Shown here: positions 7,347 to 14,035 of the stretch, in pieces
Numbering within the stretch: the first letter of the stretch is position 1
How the letters are laid out: each line of letters begins with the position of its first letter
Position numbers and translations under genes: made by a program
Assembly (NCBI GenBank): GCA_964514415.1
Contig: CAZEQL010000029.1
Span: 1 to 15,021, forward strand
Source of the DNA: CAZEQL01 sp964514415
Lineage (GTDB): Bacteria; Chloroflexota; Dehalococcoidia; GIF9; AB-539-J10
Reading direction: 5' to 3'
Length of the DNA stretch: 15,021 bases
Notes under the pieces: generated by a model
What the model saw: only the letters and a program-made list of their open reading frames with translations
Databases searched by the model: none
What the model was told of the DNA's origin: nothing

Positions 7347-7378
7347 CTTGAGCTTCACAAAGGTCAAAATATGCTGCA

Positions 7379-8842
7379 ATGCAACCTGAGTTAAATATCC
7401 CTGTCAGAGTCCGTTTTGCACCCAGTCCCACAGGATACCCGCATTTAGGCAACATTAGAACTGCTTTATTTAACTGGCTTTTTGCCCGACATCATAAAGG
7501 TAAGTTCATTCTACGCATTGAGGACACAGACCTTACCCGTAAAGTAGATGAGGCAGTGGAAATGATACTGGATAGCTTGCGCTGGCTGGGGTTAAACTGG
7601 GATGAGGGCCCTTATTTTCAATCACAGCGCTTACCTATTTACCACGAAGCCGCCAACAGATTGATTAAAGAAGGTCACGCCTATTTATGTTACTGCTCCC
7701 CGGAGCGATTAAAGGCGATGCGTCAAGAACAAATGAAGCGGAAACAACCGCCAAAATACGATGGGTGCTGCCGATGTCTAACATCACAAAAAAAGGCTCA
7801 GCTAGAGGCAACAGGCATCACCCCTGTGGTCCGCTTCAAAACCCCACTTGTAGGTGAAACTACTTTCCATGATTTAATTCGCGGCTCGATAACTTTTAAG
7901 AACGATACCCTAGACGATTTCATTTTGCTTAAGTCCGATGGCTACCCCACATACCATCTTGCCAATGTGTTAGATGACCACTTAATGGCTATTTCACATA
8001 TCCTCAGGGCTGATGAATGGCTTTCCAGCACTCCTCGTCATGTTTTACTTTATCAAGCTCTGAACTGGCAACCTCCACAATTTGCTCACTTACCTATGAT
8101 ATTAGGACCTACTCGGGCTAAGCTCTCCAAGAGACACGGCGCTACTAATATTGCCGACTATCAAAAACAAGGTTATCTCCCAAATGCAATGGTTAACTTC
8201 TTAGCGCTACTAGGCTGGTCACTTGATGACCAAACTGAGCTGATGAGCCAAGAAGAATTGATAAAACATTTCTCTCTGGAGAGAGTAAGCAAAACCGCAG
8301 CTATTTTTAATAAAGATAAGTTAGCATGGATGAACGGAGTTTACCTGCGCCAATTAAGCCCAGAGGAGTTCATTCAGCAAGCTATCCCATTTTTAGATAG
8401 AGATCTGCCTCTCTCGGTAAAACGCCCGCTGAATAGCGATTATATCCGCCAGGTTATGCCCCTGATCCAGGAACGAGCTAGAACCTTAGCTGAGGTTCCT
8501 CAACTTGCCGATTTCTTCTTCCTTGATGAACTACAGTATGATACAAACTTGCTTTTAAACGAAGAAATGGATAGTACATCAGCTACTAAAGCTATTCAAG
8601 TTGCATTGCAAAAGCTAGAAATAGCAAAACCTTGGGATGCTATTTCACTTGAAGGTGTTCTTCGCCCATTGGCAGCTGAGTTAAACTTAAGCACAAGGGA
8701 ATTCTTTGGATTACTAAGAGTAGCCATTACAGGACGCACCGCAACACCACCCTTATTTCAAACTATGGCGGTAATAGGAAAAGAGAGATGTCTGAAACGC
8801 TTCATAGCAGCTCTGCAAAGGCTATCCCTAGTAAAATCCTGA
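7379..8842 (+). CDS. gltX: Glutamyl-tRNA synthetase
   Basis: This class I synthetase charges tRNA(Glu). The 487-residue length is usual. The HIGH-type motif is in FAPSPTGYPHLGNIRTALFN (13-32). The KMSKS equivalent is KLSKRHG (248-254), in ILGPTRAKLSKRHG. A zinc site reads Cys104-x-Cys106-x24-Cys131-x-Cys133, the spacing of the zinc site in E. coli GluRS. The C-terminal anticodon-binding region is complete. With gatC and gatA in the same window, this enzyme may be non-discriminating and also charge tRNA(Gln), but that is inference. The ATG at 7379 is the only reasonable in-frame start, yet the nearest SD-like AAGG is about 15 nt upstream, unusually far. Confidence 0.96.
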   Translation: MQPELNIPVRVRFAPSPTGYPHLGNIRTALFNWLFARHHKGKFILRIEDTDLTRKVDEAVEMILDSLRWLGLNWDEGPYFQSQRLPIYHEAANRLIKEGHAYLCYCSPERLKAMRQEQMKRKQPPKYDGCCRCLTSQKKAQLEATGITPVVRFKTPLVGETTFHDLIRGSITFKNDTLDDFILLKSDGYPTYHLANVLDDHLMAISHILRADEWLSSTPRHVLLYQALNWQPPQFAHLPMILGPTRAKLSKRHGATNIADYQKQGYLPNAMVNFLALLGWSLDDQTELMSQEELIKHFSLERVSKTAAIFNKDKLAWMNGVYLRQLSPEEFIQQAIPFLDRDLPLSVKRPLNSDYIRQVMPLIQERARTLAEVPQLADFFFLDELQYDTNLLLNEEMDSTSATKAIQVALQKLEIAKPWDAISLEGVLRPLAAELNLSTREFFGLLRVAITGRTATPPLFQTMAVIGKERCLKRFIAALQRLSLVKS

Positions 8843-8870
8843 AAGATACGAGAAAAATAGTAAGTTGTTA

Positions 8871-8897
8871 ACAGAAGGCAAATCTTGCTGTGTTTTT
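8871..8897 (+). terminator. Possible weak intrinsic terminator after gltX
   Basis: A short stem GCAA/TTGC (8878-8881 with 8885-8888, 3-nt loop) can extend through ACA/TGT across a 4-nt bulge. It is followed by GTTTTT (8892-8897). The stem is short and AT-rich, so termination would be partial at best. Confidence 0.25.
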
Positions 8898-8932
8898 AAC
8901 GGTTAGAAACTTATATTGAATGAGGTTAGCCA

Positions 8933-9742
8933 ATGCCAGATTTCAATATGATTGTTTGTTGTAAGCAAGTGCCTGATCCTGAAGCTTCACCCTCCTTATT
9001 CAATGTCGATTCAGCGACTAACAAAATGGTTTGGACACCAGATGTAAAGCCTGTAATCAGTCAATATGATGAAGTCGCCATGGAGATTGCTCTAAAAATC
9101 AAGGATAGAATGGGAAGTAAAATCACTGTTCTTAGCCTGGGTAATAAATTAGTTCGCGATGTGATTAAAAAGATGTTAGCCGTAGGGGGTGATGAACTTA
9201 TCCTTTTGGAGGATGAAGCCTTCGAGGAAAGTGATAGCTGGTCAACCGCTTATGCCCTAGCCGCGGCAATAAAAAAGATAGGTAAATATGACATTATTCT
9301 CTGTGGAAGGCAGTCCTCCGATTGGGATGCTGGACAGGTTGGCTTAGGCCTCGCTGAAATCCTGGGAATTCCTGCTGTAACCTTAGCCCGAAAGGTAGAG
9401 ATTACCAATGAAAAAGTAAAAATAGAGCGAGTTACCCCCGACGGTTATGAACTTATTGAGACAACGCTTCCCGCTGTGATTACAGTGACCAGTAACCTAG
9501 GGGCACTTCGCTATGCTACTTTGAAAGGCATTGTGACAGCAGCTAAAAAACAACCTACAGTATGGAAACCTGCTGATATCGGACTTGAGCCAGCACAAGT
9601 TGGTGCTGCTGGAAGACGTACCAAGTTAAATAAGCTCTTCCAACCGGCCAAGGAAACCAAATGTGAAATAATTGAAGGAGAGACTCCAGCAGAGGCCGGC
9701 GTTAACCTAGCTATAAAGCTCAGAGAAGCAAAAATACTCTAA
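8933..9742 (+). CDS. etfB: Electron transfer flavoprotein, beta subunit
   Basis: EtfB pairs with EtfA to carry electrons between flavin dehydrogenases and downstream acceptors. The 269-residue protein begins with MIVCCKQVPDPEAS (6-19), a typical EtfB first strand. It contains ILCGRQSSDWDAGQVG (122-137) and the beta-subunit signature in RVTPDGYELIETTLPAVITV (166-185). SNLGALRYATLKGI (187-200) follows, and the C-terminal arm extends over the alpha subunit. TGAGGT (8921-8926) lies 6 nt before the ATG. etfA follows 10 nt downstream. Whether the complex is a conventional or a bifurcating ETF cannot be decided from what is visible here. Confidence 0.95.
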   Translation: MPDFNMIVCCKQVPDPEASPSLFNVDSATNKMVWTPDVKPVISQYDEVAMEIALKIKDRMGSKITVLSLGNKLVRDVIKKMLAVGGDELILLEDEAFEESDSWSTAYALAAAIKKIGKYDIILCGRQSSDWDAGQVGLGLAEILGIPAVTLARKVEITNEKVKIERVTPDGYELIETTLPAVITVTSNLGALRYATLKGIVTAAKKQPTVWKPADIGLEPAQVGAAGRRTKLNKLFQPAKETKCEIIEGETPAEAGVNLAIKLREAKIL

Positions 9743-9752
9743 GTAAGAAATA

Positions 9753-10754
9753 ATGGCTACAAATAAAGGCATACTAGTTTATGGCGAATTAACGGATGGG
9801 AAATTAGCTGCTATCACCACCGAATTGTTAGGCTGCGGCAGGAAGCTTGCTGACAATTTGAAAGAAGACTTATCTTGTCTCTTAATCAGTGATGCAGTTG
9901 GGGAAACTTCTAAAGAGGCAATTGCCTTCGGAGCAGATAAAGTTTATACAGTAGAAGACAGTTTGCTTAACCAATATCAAGCAGATTCTTATATGCAAGT
10001 TTTAGTAAAGTTAATTAACGAGATTTCCCCTCGAGCTATACTCATGGGACAGACATCCATAGGCAGGGACTTAGCACCCCGCCTGGCTTTCAGACTGAAA
10101 GTTGGTCTAGCAACAGATTGTCTCAACTTAAGCATAGACCCAGAGACAAAAGTGCTTTTGCAAACACGACCTGTCTATGGAGGCAATGCTCAAGCTACAT
10201 TCATCACCGAGCTTATGCCCCAGGTGGTCACCATTAGGACAAAGGCAATGTCACCAATGGAACGTGATAACTTGAGAAAAGGAGAAATTATACCCACTAA
10301 AATTGAGATAGCTATATCAAAGATAAGGACAAAGGTATTAGAAACGGTGAAAGAAAAAGTAGTTGGTATTAAACTTGAGGATGTGCCTGTAATAGTCAGT
10401 GGAGGCAGAGGTATCGGTGGATCTGAGCCCTTCAAGACAATGCTAAAAGAGCTAGCTGATGTACTATCTGGGGCTGTAGGTGCCTCACGTCCACCTGTTG
10501 ACAACGGTTGGGTACCAGAGGCAATGCATATTGGCCTCACAGGCAAAATTGTTGCCCCTAATATCTACATCGCCATAGCCATATCAGGTACTAGCCAGCA
10601 CATAGCTGGTTGCTCTAACTCCAAGAACATCGTAGCCATTAACAAGGATCCTGAGGCTAATATATTCAAGAAAGCAAAATTTGGGGTGGTCGGCAAATAC
10701 GAAGAGGTGATACCAGCTTTTACTAATAAGTTGAGGGAACTCTTAGCTGGCTAA
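9753..10754 (+). CDS. etfA: Electron transfer flavoprotein, alpha subunit
   Basis: EtfA supplies the main FAD site of the ETF heterodimer. The 333-residue protein has the N-terminal nucleotide-binding-like domain, including RAILMGQTSIGRDLAPRLA (94-112). The C-terminal FAD domain reads VSGGRGIGG (215-223), GASRPPVDNGW (243-253), TGKIVAPNIYIAIAISGTSQ (263-282), then HIAGCSNSKNIVAINKD (283-299). Arg246 and Thr263 match conserved FAD contacts. Leu262 replaces the Gln common in canonical ETFs (GQTGK becomes GLTGK). The gene is 10 nt downstream of etfB and converges with the EF-G gene. No ETF-quinone oxidoreductase, FixC/FixX or acyl-CoA dehydrogenase gene is in the window, so its partner must lie elsewhere. 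Confidence 0.95.
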   Translation: MATNKGILVYGELTDGKLAAITTELLGCGRKLADNLKEDLSCLLISDAVGETSKEAIAFGADKVYTVEDSLLNQYQADSYMQVLVKLINEISPRAILMGQTSIGRDLAPRLAFRLKVGLATDCLNLSIDPETKVLLQTRPVYGGNAQATFITELMPQVVTIRTKAMSPMERDNLRKGEIIPTKIEIAISKIRTKVLETVKEKVVGIKLEDVPVIVSGGRGIGGSEPFKTMLKELADVLSGAVGASRPPVDNGWVPEAMHIGLTGKIVAPNIYIAIAISGTSQHIAGCSNSKNIVAINKDPEANIFKKAKFGVVGKYEEVIPAFTNKLRELLAG

Positions 10755-10814
10755 GAAGATTGCTTCGGCACTTCATGCCTCGCTGCGACAAAAGGGGATA
10801 TGAATGCCAGGACA

Positions 10815-12866
10815 TTACCGTTTATCCTGTTCTTTCTTGGCATCGATTACTTTCTGACTAATGTGAAGTGGCACCTCTTCATAATGATCAAACTTCATCA
10901 TAAAGCTGCCACGCCCCTGTGTCATCGACCTCAAATCTATAGCATAACGAAGCAATTCTGCATAGGGCACCTGGGCTTCAATAACGTTGTTACCGTTCTC
11001 AGGAATCATCCCCAATACACGCCCCCTCTTAGTATTAAGGTCACCAATGATATCCCCGGTATATGACTCAGGTACAGTTATGGTAAGATTCATCATAGGT
11101 TCGAGCAACACTGATTGCCCCTGAACTAATCCCTTCTTTAAAGCCTGTGTTCCAGCAATTCTAAAGGCAGTATCCGAAGAATCTACAGGATGGAAACTGC
11201 CATCACAAAAGGTCACCTTTATGTCAACTACAGGATACCCGGCTAAAATTCCTTCCTGCTTTGCTTCATCGACTCCCTTTTCCACAGAGGGAATATAGTT
11301 CTGGGGCACTGCTCCCCTAACAATCGCCTCGGTAAACTCAAATCCACCACCCCGAGGTAGAGGCTCCAACTCCAGGAAGACATGCCCATATTGACCATGC
11401 CCACCCGTCTGCTTTTTATGCTTATATTCCGCCTTGGTTGGCATAGTAATAGTTTCCTTGTAAGGAATTTTTGGCAAGTTTAATTTCACTTCCACACCAA
11501 ATTTACGACGCATCCTCTCCTTAACCACTTCTAAATGGCTATCACCCATCCCAGAAATAATGAACTCATTAGTATCAGGTTCACGATGTATTTTGAGAGA
11601 AGGGTCCTCTTCACAAACTTTAGGCAAGACGGTACTCATTTTATCTAAATCAGCTTTTGTCTGAGGCTGGATCGCCATGCTAAAATTTGGCTGAGGGAAC
11701 TCAATACTATTGAACATCACAGGATGCTCACGAGTACAGAGGACATCCTTGGTGGTAGTCAAATTTAACCTGGCTACTATCCCAATATCTCCAGCAACCA
11801 GTTGAGGCACTGGTTGCTGATTTTTGCCCAGCAAGGTAAAGAGTTGCCCAACACGTTCCATGCTATTCTTATTAACATTCCAAACTTGGGAATTGCTAAA
11901 AATGACGCCGGAATAAACCCGGAAATAGCTAAGTTTACCCACATAGGGATCAATACTGGTTTTGAAAACAAGGCTACTTAAGGGCAACTCTATACTAGGT
12001 TTCACTTCTTCTTTATTATTAGTTGCCAAATTCCTAGCTACAACAGCACCTTTTTCCCCAGTCGAGGGCAAATAAGAACAAATAGCATCAAGAAGCAGTT
12101 CAATACCAACTCCACGCAGGGCAGAACCGACAAAAACAGGCACCAATTTACCTGTAATAGTCGCCTTCTTTATAACTCCAAGAATTTCCTCATCAGTTAA
12201 TGTCTCTCCCTCCAAATATTTAGTCATGAGTTCATCATCAGTTTCCACAACCGCTTCTACCAATTTCTCACGGGCACTTGTTGCTTTCTCCAAAAGTGCC
12301 GAAGGTAGTTCTATTTCCTGCAAAGCAGAGCCACCATAACCCTTCATGGTTACCAGGTCTACAATGCCCTGAAAATCACTTTGCGAACCCATAGGTAATT
12401 GAATTGGCAAACACCTTGCCGACAATTTAGACTGGATTCCCTCTAAAGTACGAAAGAAATCAGCATCATCACGATCTATCTTATTAACGAATATTAAACG
12501 AGGCAGATTTAGTTTTTCAGCATCGCTCCAAACTTGTTCAGTACCCACCTCCACACCTGAGACAGCACAAACCACAATTACTGCCCCTTCACTAACACGT
12601 AAACCCGACTTCACTTCACTAATAAAATCAGCATAGCCAGGGGTATCAATGAGGTTTAATTTCGTCCCCTTCCACTCTTGCGGAAGCAAAGATAGATTGA
12701 TGCTCATATGGCGTTCTATTTCAATAGGATCGTAATCCGAGGTGCTGGTGCCATCTTCAACATTGCCCAACCGCCCGATAACACCTGAGGTGAAAAGCAT
12801 TGACTCGGCAAGCGAGGTCTTGCCTGCACCATGATGAGCTAGCAAAACGACATTACGAATTTGCAT
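10815..12866 (-). CDS. Elongation factor G-like GTPase (EF-G paralogue, FusA2 type)
   Basis: The 683-residue protein has the five-domain layout of translocase EF-G: GTPase domain (1 to about 275), domain II (about 290-375), III (about 385-460), IV (about 465-590, with KKQTGGHGQYGHVFLELEPL) and V. Its GTPase motifs differ from canonical EF-G. G1 is AHHGAGKTS (10-18) instead of AHIDAGKTT. G2 is RHMSIN (52-57) instead of RGITIT. G3 is DTPGYADF (74-81), with Tyr78 in place of the catalytic His. G4 NKID (128-131) is intact. These features match the EF-G2 class, whose role is poorly settled. The gene stands alone, away from rpsL/rpsG/tuf, which fits a second copy. The ATG has AAGGAG about 13 nt upstream, an unusually long spacing; no in-frame alternative exists. 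It converges on etfA. Confidence 0.9.
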   Translation of the reverse strand: MQIRNVVLLAHHGAGKTSLAESMLFTSGVIGRLGNVEDGTSTSDYDPIEIERHMSINLSLLPQEWKGTKLNLIDTPGYADFISEVKSGLRVSEGAVIVVCAVSGVEVGTEQVWSDAEKLNLPRLIFVNKIDRDDADFFRTLEGIQSKLSARCLPIQLPMGSQSDFQGIVDLVTMKGYGGSALQEIELPSALLEKATSAREKLVEAVVETDDELMTKYLEGETLTDEEILGVIKKATITGKLVPVFVGSALRGVGIELLLDAICSYLPSTGEKGAVVARNLATNNKEEVKPSIELPLSSLVFKTSIDPYVGKLSYFRVYSGVIFSNSQVWNVNKNSMERVGQLFTLLGKNQQPVPQLVAGDIGIVARLNLTTTKDVLCTREHPVMFNSIEFPQPNFSMAIQPQTKADLDKMSTVLPKVCEEDPSLKIHREPDTNEFIISGMGDSHLEVVKERMRRKFGVEVKLNLPKIPYKETITMPTKAEYKHKKQTGGHGQYGHVFLELEPLPRGGGFEFTEAIVRGAVPQNYIPSVEKGVDEAKQEGILAGYPVVDIKVTFCDGSFHPVDSSDTAFRIAGTQALKKGLVQGQSVLLEPMMNLTITVPESYTGDIIGDLNTKRGRVLGMIPENGNNVIEAQVPYAELLRYAIDLRSMTQGRGSFMMKFDHYEEVPLHISQKVIDAKKEQDKR

Positions 12867-13025
12867 CGCTACACTTCAACTCCTTGTCTCTCCTTATTTT
12901 TTAGCCTGCTTCACCCACTCAACAGCAGCATTAATAAGACCATATGAACCAATAGTCCCTACTTACAAACTGATTAAAAGTGGCTTTGTACTGGTTCCGA
13001 GAAACACTGTGGTGAGACTCTCACA
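12867..13025 (-). promoter_or_regulatory. Long 5' leader of the EF-G-like gene
   Basis: About 160 nt lie between the predicted transcript start (near 13025) and the ATG at 12866. Two SD-like purine runs occur just before the gene (AAGGAGAG, then AAGGAG). Two short open stretches are visible on the minus strand. One is a 10-codon ATG frame, MVLLMLLLSG (12911-12943), with a weak SD. The other is a 22-codon stretch without a normal start at its head, ending in VEWVKQAKK (12894-12962) just before the first SD. I assign no gene to either. No known riboswitch was recognised. Confidence 0.4.
13012..13024. repeat. Perfect 13-nt palindrome at the predicted EF-G transcript start
   Basis: GTGAGA and TCTCAC flank one central base, forming a perfect inverted repeat. 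It spans roughly +1 to +13 of the predicted minus-strand transcript, 7 bp downstream of that promoter's -10 box. The position would suit a repressor operator or a 5'-terminal hairpin. No regulator is known from the sequence. Confidence 0.5.
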
Positions 13026-13031
13026 ACCCCT

Positions 13032-13061
13032 ATTATAGCCTTGTCCCAGAAGCATAAGCAA
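13032..13061 (-). promoter_or_regulatory. Predicted promoter of the EF-G-like gene
   Basis: On the minus strand, TTGCTT (13061-13056) is followed after 18 bp by a perfect TATAAT (13037-13032). The -35 is weak (3/6). It lies back to back with the gatC promoter, with 3 bp between the two -35 boxes. Confidence 0.55.
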
Positions 13062-13064
13062 CCT

Positions 13065-13094
13065 TTGTTATATCATAAAGCCCAATGTTATAAT
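13065..13094 (+). promoter_or_regulatory. Predicted promoter of gatC-plsY-gatA
   Basis: TTGTTA (13065-13070) is separated by 18 bp from a perfect TATAAT (13089-13094), which also has TG one base upstream (13086-13087), an extended -10. Transcription would begin near 13101, only about 10 nt before the gatC ATG. Confidence 0.75.
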
Positions 13095-13111
13095 AGCACA
13101 GTCAAGCTGAG

Positions 13112-13399
13112 ATGAAACTAAGTTATGAGCAGGTGAAACACATAGCGTGGTTGGCTCGCCTGGGTTTGAGTGAAGGTGAGACAGAGAAATTTAGCCTCCA
13201 ATTATCCGGCATTCTGGAGAATTTCGAGATACTCAAGGAAGTGAATACAGAAAATGTGCCACCAGCAACTCAAACCATTCCCCTGCAGAATGTTTTCAGA
13301 GAGGATAAGGCAGCTAAGTCATATTCCCAGGCTGAGGTTCTATCCAATGCACCTAAAAAAGAGGAAAGTCGCTTTCAGGTGCAGGCAATCTTGGAATAA
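13112..13399 (+). CDS. gatC: Asp-tRNA(Asn)/Glu-tRNA(Gln) amidotransferase subunit C
   Basis: GatC is the small subunit that stabilises the GatA-GatB interface in the transamidosome converting Glu-tRNA(Gln) or Asp-tRNA(Asn) to the amide form. The 95-residue length is normal. Recognition rests on the opening VKHIAWLARLGLSEGETEKF (8-27), the helix LSGILENFEILKEVNTENVPP (split at 31-40 and 41-51), and the extended belt PLQNVFREDKA (57-67) ending in the C-terminal FQVQAILE. There is no clear SD: the predicted leader is about 10 nt, with only GAG directly before the ATG. plsY follows after 13 nt and gatA after that. Confidence 0.93.
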   Translation: MKLSYEQVKHIAWLARLGLSEGETEKFSLQLSGILENFEILKEVNTENVPPATQTIPLQNVFREDKAAKSYSQAEVLSNAPKKEESRFQVQAILE

Positions 13400-13412
13400 C
13401 TACACTAGCTAA

Positions 13413-14033
13413 ATGATTAACATCATTATTGCCATTATAAGTGGATATCTGCTTGGCTCCATCCCATCAGCTTATATTGTTGCTCGCTTCAAAGGGAATG
13501 TAGACATCCGCGAGGTGGGAAGCAAAAATATGGGGGCCATAAATGTCTACCACGAAGTCGGGCTAATAGCGGCGACTCTAGTGCTTTTGGCTGACGTAGG
13601 CAAGGGTATAGGAGCAGTCCTTCTGGCTCGCTGGTTGAATGTCCCTCTGGCATTCCAGCTTCTTACCGGGGTAGCAGCTGTAACAGGCCATATCTTTCCT
13701 GTTTTCCTTAAATTTCGTGGTGGCAAAGGAGGAGCCACTGCCATGGGAATCCTTCTCTTTTTGATGCCTAGAGCAATTCCATTTTGGATTGTCATATTTT
13801 TGATAGCTTTGCTTATCACGCGTAACATTGCTTTCTGCTATAGCATAGCTTTTATTTGTTTCCCACTCGTTGCTTGGCTAATCTACCACTCCTCACCTAT
13901 GATAGCCTTTTCCATAGGGCTACCAGTAATTGTGGGCATAAAGCACATCCCTCAAGTTAAAGCCATGCGCGCAGCAACTGGCGGTAACTGGCGCAAGATT
14001 ATCAAGCGTAGTAGTCTTAAAGAGAGGTTATAA
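13413..14033 (+). CDS. plsY: Divergent glycerol-3-phosphate acyltransferase PlsY
   Basis: PlsY is the integral-membrane enzyme that acylates glycerol-3-phosphate from acyl-phosphate, the first step of phospholipid synthesis. The 206-residue protein has about five hydrophobic segments and the three PlsY motifs in order. Motif 1 is GSKNMGAINVYH (36-47; consensus GSGNPGATNxxR). Motif 2 is FPVFLKFRGGKGGAT (95-109; consensus GGKGVAT). Motif 3 is KHIPQV (177-182; consensus H-x-x-N). The Arg ending motif 1 is His47, and the motif 3 Asn is Gln181. The fold assignment is firm; full catalytic activity is less certain. It sits between gatC and gatA, 13 nt and 2 nt away respectively, so all three are co-transcribed. 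Confidence 0.85.
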   Translation: MINIIIAIISGYLLGSIPSAYIVARFKGNVDIREVGSKNMGAINVYHEVGLIAATLVLLADVGKGIGAVLLARWLNVPLAFQLLTGVAAVTGHIFPVFLKFRGGKGGATAMGILLFLMPRAIPFWIVIFLIALLITRNIAFCYSIAFICFPLVAWLIYHSSPMIAFSIGLPVIVGIKHIPQVKAMRAATGGNWRKIIKRSSLKERL

Positions 14034-14035
14034 GA

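Noticed and set aside
7041..7375. Repeated 10-mer AAAATATGCT at 7041-7050 and 7366-7375
   Set aside because: It is short, AT-rich and occurs only twice, once in a -10 region and once at the gltX leader. Chance is an adequate explanation.
7347..7378. T-box riboswitch before gltX
   Set aside because: The gap is only 32 nt, far too short for a T-box, and no antiterminator core is visible.
8885..8917. Promoter before etfB (TTGCTG at 8885, TATATT at 8912)
   Set aside because: The 21-bp spacer is too long for a normal sigma-A promoter and there is no extended -10 TG. A promoter is expected here but I cannot place it.
10755..10814. Possible bidirectional terminator between etfA and the EF-G-like gene
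   Set aside because: The best hairpin is only 4 bp (GGCA/TGCC with a CTTCA loop) and no T-run follows on either strand. The 60-nt gap holds no site I can support.
10800..11066. 88-codon plus-strand open frame
   Set aside because: It lies almost wholly antisense to the end of the EF-G-like gene, whose frame is strongly supported by family motifs. Its translation resembles no family and it has no good SD.
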